Assembly (NCBI GenBank): GCA_037783415.1
Contig: JAZGTN010000028.1
Location: 4,226,501-4,290,500 of the forward strand
Length of the DNA: 64,000 bases
Source of the DNA: Leptasterias polaris
Taxonomy: Eukaryota; Echinodermata; Asteroidea; Forcipulatida; Asteriidae
Direction: 5' to 3'
Shown here: piece after piece, positions 1-13,500 of the stretch
Layout of the letters: each line of letters starts with the position of its first letter
Numbering within the stretch: the stretch's first letter is position 1
Notes under the pieces: generated by a model
Database searches by the model: none
What the model was told of the DNA's origin: nothing
What the model saw: the letters and a program-made list of their open reading frames with translations, nothing else
Translations under genes and position numbers: made by a program

Positions 1-84
1 TTATGTATACCAATTTTGAAACGATTATCATAAACTTCACCACAGACATCTAGTAAAAGTGTATTTTTAATTGTTTTTAACCTG

Positions 85-98
85 CCGCTAGAGGGCGC
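85..98 (+). promoter_or_regulatory. CTCF-like motif, one per monomer (representative)
   Basis: CCGCTAGAGGGCGC matches 13 of 14 positions of the commonly quoted CTCF core CCASYAGRKGGCRS; only position 3 differs. It recurs in every monomer in the same orientation, for example at 1248-1261, including the last partial unit. Binding is inference, because a GAGGGCGC core also recurs elsewhere in this DNA. Confidence 0.4.
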
Positions 99-110
99 TC
101 TTGACTTTTA

Positions 111-118
111 TGACGTCA
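111..118. promoter_or_regulatory. Perfect CRE-type TGACGTCA, first of four per monomer
   Basis: TTTATGACGTCACTTG holds the full 8-bp CREB/ATF consensus. It is preserved in all units, in both length classes. Presence is seen directly; function is not shown. Confidence 0.4.
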
Positions 119-208
119 CTTGTCTTATTTTTTTAAACCAGACTCTTGCTCGACTATAACACCGTTAAAAAAAACTTGTAAAAGTGTGCCACTTTTAAAT
201 TACAAGGC

Positions 209-240
209 ACTTCCGGTTTCTTCCTATTTCGACCGGAAGT
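209..240. promoter_or_regulatory. Inverted ETS-type site pair, one per monomer
   Basis: ACTTCCGGT (209-217) and ACCGGAAGT (232-240) are perfect 9-bp inverted arms with a 14-bp spacer. Each arm contains the ETS-family core CCGGAAGT. A few units carry TTCCGATTT, which breaks only the left arm (units starting near 6950, 11570, 15037, 23138, 24294, 31241, 32397). Confidence 0.4.
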
Positions 241-242
241 AG

Positions 243-258
243 AGGTCATGTGAGGTCA
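243..258 (+). promoter_or_regulatory. DR4 nuclear-receptor-type direct repeat, one per monomer
   Basis: AGGTCA-TGTG-AGGTCA is a perfect direct repeat of the nuclear-receptor half site with a 4-bp spacer, the arrangement classically bound by TR/LXR-type heterodimers. It starts 3 bp after the ETS-type pair. Confidence 0.4.
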
Positions 259-396
259 CGCACACGACAAAAAATAAAAACCTATATGACCTAAGTATGA
301 TCCCGCATAAAACAACCGCCGGTCTCTTAAGTGTGATTTGTTACAGAATTTCAAAGATTAAATTTTTTAATTTTAAAAACCTTGTAACTTGACACC

Positions 397-410
397 TGAT
401 GACGTCATCA
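397..410. promoter_or_regulatory. 14-bp palindrome TGATGACGTCATCA, site 1 of 3 per monomer
   Basis: A perfect 14-bp palindrome centred on a CRE, followed at once by a half site (TGACGTAAAT). It is invariant among the monomers read. Confidence 0.45.
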
Positions 411-964
411 TGACGTAAATGAAACGGTTTCGTCTCCTAATGGTTATCTAACTATGGTAGAAATTTCAAGTTTATACGAGCTTGGGAAGTGTGCTTTTGT
501 TAGCGGACAAGGGACGAAGAGAAGAAGAATCTGAAGAAGTAAAAAAAAAAGAACTAGACATAATTTTTTGTTGGAAACAAAAAAGAGGTGTTCGGTGTGA
601 CCTCGTGTTTCAAAGAAATGTTATAAACATGTCTGTGTATTAAATATTGATATACTTCTATAGAGTCTTTAGAATGGTGGTTCTAAAGATTTGACCAAAC
701 CTTTTGGATGTAACACATCCCAGCATGAGTACATGCAAAGTTTCCATTTGATCACCAAAGTTGTTCTGTACATATAGATCTTGTAAAACACTACCTTGGT
801 GGTGACATAACATGAAAATCGATGACGTCTTGAAAACGTCACTCAACATTATATCCTTGTAGGACCTTCCAAGTCTCATGCAAAATGAAATTCGATTATA
901 GCTTGCTTTGAACTGAAGATATGTAACAATTGGTCAAAATTTCAAAAATTTGTATAACAAAAAA

Positions 965-978
965 TGATGACGTCATCA
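965..978. promoter_or_regulatory. 14-bp palindrome TGATGACGTCATCA, site 2 of 3 per monomer
   Basis: The palindrome is unchanged even though the flank differs between unit classes. The upstream side is either TTTGTATAACAAAAAA or TTTGAAGAAAAAAAAAA, and the site itself stays intact. Confidence 0.45.
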
Positions 979-1110
979 AGTCGTCACTCTAGCTTTAAGT
1001 AGTCAATATCACTGTCTATCAACATGCCAAGTTTCAACTCAGTCAAACTTGTGGTTTTGTAGATACACAGCTTCAAAAAGTAAACCTTTAATACGATACC
1101 ACGTGACACA

Positions 1111-1124
1111 TGATGACGTCATCA
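1111..1124. promoter_or_regulatory. 14-bp palindrome TGATGACGTCATCA, site 3 of 3, beside an E-box
   Basis: This third palindrome lies 5 bp after the E-box CACGTG (1100-1105, in CCACGTGAC). The spacing from site 2 is 146 bp, matching the inferred ~145-bp sub-period. Confidence 0.45.
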
Positions 1125-4100
1125 ATCTAAAAATTCACACATATGTTGTCTGTATGAAGGTCATTATGTATACCAATTTTGAAACGATTATCATAAACTT
1201 CACCACAGACATCTAGTAAAAGTGTATTTTAAATTGTTTTTAACCTGCCGCTAGAGGGCGCTTTTGACTTTTATGACGTCACTTGTCTTATTTTGTTAAA
1301 CCAGACTCTTGCTCGACTATAACACCGTTAAAAAAAACTTGTAAAAGTGTGCCACTTTTAAATTACAAGGCACTTCCGGTTTCTTCCTATTTCGACCGGA
1401 AGTAGAGGTCATGTGAGGTCACGCACACGACAAAAAATAAAAACCTATATGACCTAAGTATGATACCGCATAAAACAACCGCCGGTCTCCTAAGTGTGAT
1501 TTGTTACAGAATTTCAAAGATTAATTAATTTTTTTCTAAAAACCTTGTAATTTGACACCTGATGACGTCATCATGACGTAAATGAAACGGTTTCGTCTCC
1601 TACTGGTTATCTAACTATGGTAGAAATTTCAAGTTTATATGAGCTTGGGAAGTGTGCTTTTGTTAGCGGACAAGCGGCGAAGAGAAGAAGAAGAATCTGA
1701 AGAAGTAAACTAGACATAATTTTTTGTTGGAAACAAAAAAGAGGTGTTCGGTGTGACCTCGTGTTTCAAAGAAATGTTATAAACATGTCTGTGTATTAAA
1801 TATTGATATACTTCTATAGAGTCTTTAGAATGGTGGTTCTAAAGATTTGACCAAACCTTTTGGATGTAACACATCCCAGCATGAGTACATGCAAAGTTTC
1901 CATTTGATCACCAAAGTTGTTCTGTACATATAGATCTTGTAAAACACTACCTTGGTGGTGACATAACATGAAAATCGATGACGTCTTGAAAACGTCACTC
2001 AACATTATATCCTTGTAGGACCTTCCAAGTCTCATGCAAAATGAAATTCGATTATAGCTTGCTTTGAACTGAAGATATGTAACAATTGGTCAAAATTTCA
2101 AAAATTTGTATAACAAAAAATGATGACGTCATCAAGTCGTCACTCTAGCTTTAAGTAGTCAATATCACTGTCTATCAACATGCCAAGTTTCAACTCAGTC
2201 AAACTTGTGGTTTTGTAGATACACAGCTTCAAAAAGTAAACCTTTAATACGATACCACGTGACACATGATGACGTCATCAATCTAAAAATTCACACATAT
2301 GTTGTCTGTATGAAGGTCATTATGTATACCAATTTTGAAACGATTATCATAAACTTCACCACAGACATCTAGTAAAAGTGTATTTTAAATTGTTTTTAAC
2401 CTGCCGCTAGAGGGCGCTTTTGACTTTTATGACGTCACTTGTCTTATTTTGTTAAACCAGACTCTTGCTCGACTATAACACCGTTAAAAAAAACTTGTAA
2501 AAGTGTGCCACTTTTAAATTACAAGGCACTTCCGGTTTCTTCCTATTTCGACCGGAAGTAGAGGTCATGTGAGGTCACGCACACGACAAAAAATAAAAAC
2601 CTATATGACCTAAGTATGATACCGCATAAAACAACCGCCGGTCTCCTAAGTGTGATTTGTTACAGAATTTCAAAGATTAATTAATTTTTTTCTAAAAACC
2701 TTGTAATTTGACACCTGATGACGTCATCATGACGTAAATGAAACGGTTTCGTCTCCTACTGGTTATCTAACTATGGTAGAAATTTCAAGTTTATATGAGC
2801 TTGGGAAGTGTGCTTTTGTTAGCGGACAAGCGGCGAAGAGAAGAAGAAGAATCTGAAGAAGTAAACTAGACATAATTTTTTGTTGGAAACAAAAAAGAGG
2901 TGTTCGGTATGACCTCGTGTTTCAAAGAAATGTTATAAACATGTCTGTGTATTAAATATTGATATACTTCTATAGAGTCTTTAGAATGGTGGTTCTAAAG
3001 ATTTGACCAAACCTTTTGGATGTAACACATCCCAGCATGAGTACATGCAAAGTTTCCATTTGATCACCAAAGTTGTTCTGTACATATAGATCTTGTAAAA
3101 CACTACCTTGGTGGTGACATAACATGAAAATCGATGACGTCTTGAAAACGTCACTCAACATTATATCCTTGTAGGACCTTCCAAGTCTCATGCAAAATGA
3201 AATTCGATTATAGCTTGCTTTGAACTGAAGATATGTAACAATTGGTCAAAATTTCAAAAATTTGTATAACAAAAAATGATGACGTCATCAAGTCGTCACT
3301 CTAGCTTTAAGTAGTCAATATCACTGTCTATCAACATGCCAAGTTTCAACTCAGTCAAACTTGTGGTTTTGTAGATACACAGCTTCAAAAAGTAAACCTT
3401 TAATACGATACCACGTGACACATGATGACGTCATCAATCTAAAAATTCACACATATGTTGTCTGTATGAAGGTCATTATGTATACCAATTTTGAAACGAT
3501 TATCATAAACTTCACCACAGACATCTAGTAAAAGTGTATTTTAAATTGTTTTTAACCTGCCGCTAGAGGGCGCTTTTGACTTTTATGACGTCACTTGTCT
3601 TATTTTGTTAAACCAGACTCTTGCTCGACTATAACACCGTTAAAAAAAACTTGTAAAAGTGTGCCACTTTTAAATTACAAGGCACTTCCGGTTTCTTCCT
3701 ATTTCGACCGGAAGTAGAGGTCATGTGAGGTCACGCACACGACAAAAAATAAAAACCTATATGACCTAAGTATGATACCGCATAAAACAACCGCCGGTCT
3801 CCTAAGTGTGATTTGTTACAGAATTTCAAAGATTAATTAATTTTTTTCTAAAAACCTTGTAATTTGACACCTGATGACGTCATCATGACGTAAATGAAAC
3901 GGTTTCGTCTCCTACTGGTTATCTAACTATGGTAGAAATTTCAAGTTTATATGAGCTTGGGAAGTGTGCTTTTGTTAGCGGACAAGCGGCGAAGAGAAGA
4001 AGAAGAATCTGAAGAAGTAAACTAGACATAATTTTTTGTTGGAAACAAAAAAGAGGTGTTCGGTGTGACCTCGTGTTTCAAAGAAATGTTATAAACATGT

Positions 4101-7100
4101 CTGTGTATTAAATATTGATATACTTCTATAGAGTCTTTAGAATGGTGGTTCTAAAGATTTGACCAAACCTTTTGGATGTAACACATCCCAGCATGAGTAC
4201 ATGCAAAGTTTCCATTTGATCACCAAAGTTGTTCTGTACATATAGATCTTGTAAAACACTACCTTGGTGGTGACATAACATGAAAATCGATGACGTCTTG
4301 AAAACGTCACTCAACATTATATCCTTGTAGGACCTTCCAAGTCTCATGCAAAATGAAATTCGATTATAGCTTGCTTTGAACTGAAGATATGTAACAATTG
4401 GTCAAAATTTCAAAAATTTGTATAACAAAAAATGATGACGTCATCAAGTCGTCACTCTAGCTTTAAGTAGTCAATATCACTGTCTATCAACATGCCAAGT
4501 TTCAACTCAGTCAAACTTGTGGTTTTGTAGATACACAGCTTCAAAAAGTAAACCTTTAATACGATACCACGTGACACATGATGACGTCATCAATCTAAAA
4601 ATTCACACATATGTTGTCTGTATGAAGGTCATTATGTATACCAATTTTGAAACGATTATCATAAACTTCACCACAGACATCTAGTAAAAGTGTATTTTAA
4701 ATTGTTTTTAACCTGCCGCTAGAGGGCGCTTTTGACTTTTATGACGTCACTTGTCTTATTTTGTTAAACCAGACTCTTGCTCGACTATAACACCGTTAAA
4801 AAAAACTTGTAAAAGTGTGCCACTTTTAAATTACAAGGCACTTCCGGTTTCTTCCTATTTCGACCGGAAGTAGAGGTCATGTGAGGTCACGCACACGACA
4901 AAAAATAAAAACCTATATGACCTAAGTATGATACCGCATAAAACAACCGCCGGTCTCCTAAGTGTGATTTGTTACAGAATTTCAAAGATTAATTAATTTT
5001 TTTCTAAAAACCTTGTAATTTGACACCTGATGACGTCATCATGACGTAAATGAAACGGTTTCGTCTCCTACTGGTTATCTAACTATGGTAGAAATTTCAA
5101 GTTTATATGAGCTTGGGAAGTGTGCTTTTGTTAGCGGACAAGCGGCGAAGAGAAGAAGAAGAATCTGAAGAAGTAAACTAGACATAATTTTTTGTTGGAA
5201 ACAAAAAAGAGGTGTTCGGTGTGACCTCGTGTTTCAAAGAAATGTTATAAACATGTCTGTGTATTAAATATTGATATACTTCTATAGAGTCTTTAGAATG
5301 GTGGTTCTAAAGATTTGACCAAACCTTTTGGATGTAACACATCCCAGCATGAGTACATGCAAAGTTTCCATTTGATCACCAAAGTTGTTCTGTACATATA
5401 GATCTTGTAAAACACTACCTTGGTGGTGACATAACATGAAAATCGATGACGTCTTGAAAACGTCACTCAACATTATATCCTTGTAGGACCTTCCAAGTCT
5501 CATGCAAAATGAAATTCGATTATAGCTTGCTTTGAACTGAAGATATGTAACAATTGGTCAAAATTTCAAAAATTTGTATAACAAAAAATGATGACGTCAT
5601 CAAGTCGTCACTCTAGCTTTAAGTAGTCAATATCACTGTCTATCAACATGCCAAGTTTCAACTCAGTCAAACTTGTGGTTTTGTAGATACACAGCTTCAA
5701 AAAGTAAACCTTTAATACGATACCACGTGACACATGATGACGTCATCAATCTAAAAATTCACACATATGTTGTCTGTATGAAGGTCATTATGTATACCAA
5801 TTTTGAAACGATTATCATAAACTTCACCACAGACATCTAGTAAAAGTGTATTTTAAATTGTTTTTAACCTGCCGCTAGAGGGCGCTTTTGACTTTTATGA
5901 CGTCACTTGTCTTATTTTGTTAAACCAGACTCTTGCTCGACTATAACACCGTTAAAAAAAACTTGTAAAAGTGTGCCACTTTTAAATTACAAGGCACTTC
6001 CGGTTTCTTCCTATTTCGACCGGAAGTAGAGGTCATGTGAGGTCACGCACACGACAAAAAATAAAGACCTATATGACCTAAGTATGATACCGCATAAAAC
6101 AACCGCCGGTCTCCTAAGTGTGATTTGTTACAGAATTTCAAAGATTAATTATTTTTTTTCTAAAAACCTTGTAATTTGACACCTGATGACGTCATCATGA
6201 CGTAAATGAAACGGTTTCGTCTCCTACTGGTTATCTAACTATGGTAGAAATTTCAAGTTTATATGAGCTTGGGAAGTGTGCTTTTGTTAGCGGACAAGCG
6301 GCGAAGAGAAGAAGAAGAATCTGAAGAAGTAAACTAGACATAATTTTTTGTTGGAAACAAAAAAGAGGTGTTCGGTGTGACCTCGTGTTTCAAAGAAATG
6401 TTATAAACATGTCTGTGTATTAAATATTGATATACTTCTATAGAGTCTTTAGAATGGTGGTTCTAAAGATTTGACCAAACCTTTTGGATGTAACACATCC
6501 CAGCATGAGTACATGCAAAGTTTCCATTTGATCACCAAAGTTGTTCTGTACATATAGATCTTGTAAAACACTACCTTGGTGGTGACATAACATGAAAATC
6601 GATGACGTCTTGAAAACGTCACTCAACATTATATCCTTGTAGGACCTTCCAAGTCTCATGCAAAATGAAATTCGATTATAGCTTGCTTTGAACTGAAGAT
6701 ATGTAACAATTGGTCAAAATTTCAAAAATTTGTATAACAAAAAATGATGACGTCATCAAGTCGTCACTCTAGCTTTAAGTAGTCAATATCACTGTCTATC
6801 AACATGCCAAGTTTCAACTCAGTCAAACTTGTGGTTTTGTAGATACACAGCTTCAAAAAGTAAACCTTTAATACGATACCACGTGACACATGATGACGTC
6901 ATCAATCTAAAAATTCACACATATGTTGTCTGCATGAAGGTCATTATGTATACCAATTTTGAAACGATTATCATAAACTTCACCACAGACATCTAGTAAA
7001 AGTGTATTTTAAATTGTTTTTAACCTGCCGCTAGAGGGCGCTTTTGACTTTTATGACGTCACTTGTCTTATTTTGTTAAACCAGACTCTTGCTCGACTAT

Positions 7101-7593
7101 AACACCGTTAAAAAAAACTTGTAAAAGTGTGCCACTTTTAAATTACAAGGCACTTCCGATTTCTTCCTATTTCGACCGGAAGTAGAGGTCATGTGAGGTC
7201 ACGCACACGACAAAAAATAAAGACCTATATGACCTAAGTATGATACCGCATAAAACAACCGCCGGTCTCCTAAGTGTGATTTGTTACAGAATTTCAAAGA
7301 TTAATTAATTTTTTTCTAAAAACCTTGTAATTTGACACCTGATGACGTCATCATGACGTAAATGAAACGGTTTCGTCTCCTACTGGTTATCTAACTATGG
7401 TAGAAATTTCAAGGTTATATGAGCTTGGGAAGTGTGCTTTTGTTAGCGGACAAGCGGCGAAGAGAAGAAGAAGAATCTGAAGAAGTAAACTAGACATAAT
7501 TTTTTGTTGGAAACAAAAAAGAGGTGTTCGGTGTGACCTCGTGTTTCAAAGAAATGTTATAAACATGTCTGTGTATTAAATATTGATATACTT

Positions 7594-10500
7594 CTATAGA
7601 GTCTTTAGAATGGTGGTTCTAAAGATTTGACCAAACTTTTTGGATGTAACACATCCCAGCATGAGTACATGCAAAGTTTCCATTTGATCACCAAAGTTGT
7701 TCTGTACATATAGATCTTGTAAAACACTACCTTGGTGGTGACATAACATGAAAATCGATGACGTCTTGAAAACGTCACTCAACATTATATCCTTGTAGGA
7801 CCTTCCAAGTCTCATGCAAAATGAAATTCGATTATAGCTTGCTTTGAACTGAAGATATGTAACAATTGGTCAAAATTTCAAAAATTTGTATAACAAAAAA
7901 TGATGACGTCATCAAGTCGTCACTCTAGCTTTAAGTAGTCAATATCACTGTCTATCAACATGCCAAGTTTCAACTCAGTCAAACTTGTGGTTTTGTAGAT
8001 ACACAGCTTCAAAAAGTAAACCTTTAATACGATACCACGTGACACATGATGACGTCATCAATCTAAAAATTCACACATATGTTGTCTGCATGAAGGTCAT
8101 TATGTATACCAATTTTGAAACGATTATCATAAACTTCACCACAGACATCTAGTAAAAGTGTATTTTAAATTGTTTTTAACCTGCCGCTAGAGGGCGCTTT
8201 TGACTTTTATGACGTCACTTGTCTTATTTTGTTAAACCAGACTCTTGCTCGACTATAACACCGTTAAAAAAAACTTGTAAAAGTGTGCCACTTTTAAATT
8301 ACAAGGCACTTCCGGTTTCTTCCTATTTCGACCGGAAGTAGAGGTCATGTGAGGTCACGCACACGACAAAAAATAAAGACCTATATGACCTAAGTATGAT
8401 ACCGCATAAAACAACCGCCGGTCTCCTAAGTGTGATTTGTTACAGAATTTCAAAGATTAATTAATTTTTTTCTAAAAACCTTGTAATTTGACACCTGATG
8501 ACGTCATCATGACGTAAATGAAACGGTTTCGTCTCCTACTGGTTATCTAACTATGGTAGAAATTTCAAGGTTATATGAGCTTGGGAAGTGTGCTTTTGTT
8601 AGCGGACAAGCGGCGAAGAGAAGAAGAAGAATCTGAAGAAGTAAACTAGACATAATTTTTTGTTGGAAACAAAAAAGAGGTGTTCGGTGTGACCTCGTGT
8701 TTCAAAGAAATGTTATAAACATGTCTGTGTATTAAATATTGATATACTTCTATAGAGTCTTTAGAATGGTGGTTCTAAAGATTTGACCAAACCTTTTGGA
8801 TGTAACACATCCCAGCATGAGTACATGCAAAGTTTCCATTTGATCACCAAAGTTGTTCTGTACATATAGATCTTGTAAAACACTACCTTGGTGGTGACAT
8901 AACATGAAAATCGATGACGTCTTGAAAACGTCACTCAACATTATATCCTTGTAGGACCTTCCAAGTCTCATGCAAAATGAAATTCGATTATAGCTTGCTT
9001 TGAACTGAAGATATGTAACAATTGGTCAAAATTTCAAAAATGTGTATAACAAAAAATGATGACGTCATCAAGTCGTCACTCTAGCTTTAAGTAGTCAATA
9101 TCACTGTCTATCAACATGCCAAGTTTCAACTCAGTCAAACTTGTGGTTTTGTAGATACACAGCTTCAAAAAGTAAACCTTTAATACGATACCACGTGACA
9201 CATGATGACGTCATCAATCTAAAAATTCACACATATGTTGTCTGTATGAAGGTCATTATGTATACCAATTTTGAAACGATTATCATAAACTTCACCACAG
9301 ACATCTAGTAAAAGTGTATTTTAAATTGTTTTTAACCTGCCGCTAGAGGGCGCTTTTGACTTTTATGACGTCACTTGTCTTATTTTGTTAAACCAGACTC
9401 TTGCTCGACTATAACACCGTTAAAAAAAACTTGTAAAAGTGTGCCACTTTTAAATTACAAGGCACTTCCGGTTTCTTCCTATTTCGACCGGAAGTAGAGG
9501 TCATGTGAGGTCACGCACACGACAAAAAATAAAGACCTATATGACCTAAGTATGATACCGCATAAAACAACCGCCGGTCTCCTAAGTGTGATTTGTTACA
9601 GAATTTCAAAGATTAATTAATTTTTTTCTAAAAACCTTGTAATTTGACACCTGATGACGTCATCATGACGTAAATGAAACGGTTTCGTCTCCTACTGGTT
9701 ATCTAACTATGGTAGAAATTTCAAGTTTATATGAGCTTGGGAAGTGTGCTTTTGTTAGCGGACAAGCGGCGAAGAGAAGAAGAAGAATCTGAAGAAGTAA
9801 ACTAGACATAATTTTTTGTTGGAAACAAAAAAGAGGTGTTCGGTGTGACCTCGTGTTTCAAAGAAATGTTATAAACATGTCTGTGTATTAAATATTGATA
9901 TACTTCTATAGAGTCTTTAGAATGGTGGTTCTAAAGATTTGACCAAACCTTTTGGATGTAACACATCCCAGCATGAGTACATGCAAAGTTTCCATTTGAT
10001 CACCAAAGTTGTTCTGTACATATAGATCTTGTAAAACACTACCTTGGTGGTGACATAACATGAAAATCGATGACGTCTTGAAAACGTCACTCAACATTAT
10101 ATCCTTGTAGGACCTTCCAAGTCTCATGCAAAATGAAATTCGATTATAGCTTGCTTTGAACTGAAGATATGTAACAATTGGTCAAAATTTCAAAAATTTG
10201 TATAACAAAAAATGATGACGTCATCAAGTCGTCACTCTAGCTTTAAGTAGTCAATATCACTGTCTATCAACATGCCAAGTTTCAACTCAGTCAAACTTGT
10301 GGTTTTGTAGATACACAGCTTCAAAAAGTAAACCTTTAATACGATACCACGTGACACATGATGACGTCATCAATCTAAAAATTCACACATATGTTGTCTG
10401 TATGAAGGTCATTATGTATACCAATTTTGAAACGATTATCATAAACTTCACCACAGACATCTAGTAAAAGTGTATTTTAAATTGTTTTTAACCTGCCGCT

Positions 10501-13500
10501 AGAGGGCGCTTTTGACTTTTATGACGTCACTTGTCTTATTTTGTTAAACCAGACTCTTGCTCGACTATAACACCGTTAAAAAAAACTTGTAAAAGTGTGC
10601 CACTTTTAAATTACAAGGCACTTCCGGTTTCTTCCTATTTCGACCGGAAGTAGAGGTCATGTGAGGTCACGCACACGACAAAAAATAAAGACCTATATGA
10701 CCTAAGTATGATACCGCATAAAACAACCGCCGGTCTCCTAAGTGTGATTTGTTACAGAATTTCAAAGATTAATTAATTTTTTTCTAAAAACCTTGTAATT
10801 TGACACCTGATGACGTCATCATGACGTAAATGAAACGGTTTCGTCTCCTACTGGTTATCTAACTATGGTAGAAATTTCAAGTTTATATGAGCTTGGGAAG
10901 TGTGCTTTTGTTAGCGGACAAGCGGCGAAGAGAAGAAGAAGAATCTGAAGAAGTAAACTATACATAATTTTTTGTTGGAAACAAAAAAGAGGTGTTCGGT
11001 GTGACCTCGTGTTTCAAAGAAATGTTATAAACATGTCTGTGTATTAAATATTGATATACTTCTATAGAGTCTTTAGAATGGTGGTTCTAAAGATTTGACC
11101 AAACCTTTTGGATGTAACACATCCCAGCATGAGTACATGCAAAGTTTCCATTTGATCACCAAAGTTGTTCTGTACATATAGATCTTGTAAAACACTACCT
11201 TGGTGGTGACATAACATGAAAATCGATGACGTCTTGAAAACGTCACTCAACATTATATCCTTGTAGGACCTTCCAAGTCTCATGCAAAATGAAATTCGAT
11301 TATAGCTTGCTTTGAACTGAAGATATGTAACAATTGGTCAAAATTTCAAAAATTTGTATAACAAAAAATGATGACGTCATCAAGTCGTCACTTTAGCTTT
11401 AAGTAGTCAATATCACTGTCTATCAACATGCCAAGTTTCAACTCAGTCAAACTTGTGGTTTTGTAGATACACAGCTTCAAAAAGTAAACCTTTAATACGA
11501 TACCACGTGACACATGATGACGTCATCAATCTAAAAATTCACACATATGTTGTCTGTATGAAGGTTATTATGTATACCAATTTTGAAACGATTATCATAA
11601 ACTTCACCACAGACATCTAGTAAAAGTGTATTTTAAATTGTTTTTAACCTGCCGCTAGAGGGCGCTTTTGACTTTTATGACGTCACTTGTCTTATTTTGT
11701 TAAACCAGACTCTTGCTCGACTATAACACCGTTAAAAAAAACTTGTAAAAGTGTGCCACTTTTAAATTACAAGGCACTTCCGATTTCTTCCTATTTCGAC
11801 CGGAAGTAGAGGTCATGTGAGGTCACGCACACGACAAAAAATAAAGACCTATATGACCTAAGTATGATACCGCATAAAACAACCGCCGGTCTCCTAAGTG
11901 TGATTTGTTACAGAATTTCAAAGATTAATTAATTTTTTTCTAAAAACCTTGTAATTTGACACCTGATGACGTCATCATGACGTAAATGAAACGGTTTCGT
12001 CTCCTACTGGTTATCTAACTATGGTAGAAATTTCAAGGTTATATGAGCTTGGGAAGTGTGCTTTTGTTAGCGGACAAGCGGCGAAGAGAAGAAGAAGAAT
12101 CTGAAGAAGTAAACTAGACATAATTTTTTGTTGGAAACAAAAAAGAGGTGTTCGGTGTGACCTCGTGTTTCAAAGAAATGTTATAAACATGTCTGTGTAT
12201 TAAATATTGATATACTTCTATAGAGTCTTTAGAATGGTGGTTCTAAAGATTTGACCAAACTTTTTGGATGTAACACATCCCAGCATGAGTACATGCAAAG
12301 TTTCCATTTGATCACCAAAGTTGTTCTGTACATATAGATCTTGTAAAACACTACCTTGGTGGTGACATAACATGAAAATCGATGACGTCTTGAAAACGTC
12401 ACTCAACATTATATCCTTGTAGGACCTTCCAAGTCTCATGCAAAATGAAATTCGATTATAGCTTGCTTTGAACTGAAGATATGTAACAATTGGTCAAAAT
12501 TTCAAAAATTTGTATAAAAAAAAATGATGACGTCATCAAGTCGTCACTCTAGCTTTAAGTAGTCAATATCACTGTCTATCAACATGCCAAGTTTCAACTC
12601 AGTCAAACTTGTGGTTTTGTAGATACACAGCTTCAAAAAGTAAACCTTTAATACGATACCACGTGACACATGATGACGTCATCAATCTAAAAATTCACAC
12701 ATATGTTGTCTGCATGAAGGTCATTATGTATACCAATTTTGAAACGATTATCATAAACTTCACCACAGACATCTAGTAAAAGTGTATTTTAAATTGTTTT
12801 TAACCTGCCGCTAGAGGGCGCTTTTGACTTTTATGACGTCACTTGTCTTATTTTGTTAAACCAGACTCTTGCTCGACTATAACACCGTTAAAAAAAACTT
12901 GTAAAAGTGTGCCACTTTTAAATTACAAGGCACTTCCGGTTTCTTCCTATTTAGACCGGAAGTAGAGGTCATGTGAGGTCACGCACACGACAAAAAATAA
13001 AGACCTATATGACCTAAGTATGATACCGCATAAAACAACCGCCGGTCTCCTAAGTGTGATTTGTTACAGAATTTCAAAGATTAATTAATTTTTTTCTAAA
13101 AACCTTGTAATTTGACACCTGATGACGTCATCATGACGTAAATGAAACGGTTTCGTCTCCTACTGGTTATCTAACTATGGTAGACATTTCAAGGTTATAT
13201 CAGCTTGGGAAGTGTGCTTTTGTTAGCGGACAAGCGGCGAAGAGAAGAAGAAGAATCTGAAGAAGTAAACTAGACATAATTTTTTGTTGGAAACAAAAAA
13301 GAGGTGTTCGGTGTGACCTCGTGTTTCAAAGAAATGTTATAAACATGTCTGTGTATTAAATATTGATATACTTCTATAGAGTCTTTAGAATGGTGGTTCT
13401 AAAGATTTGACCAAACCTTTTGGATGTAACACATCCCAGCATGAGTACATGCAAAGTTTCCATTTGATCACCAAAGTTGTTCTGTACATATAGATCTTGT

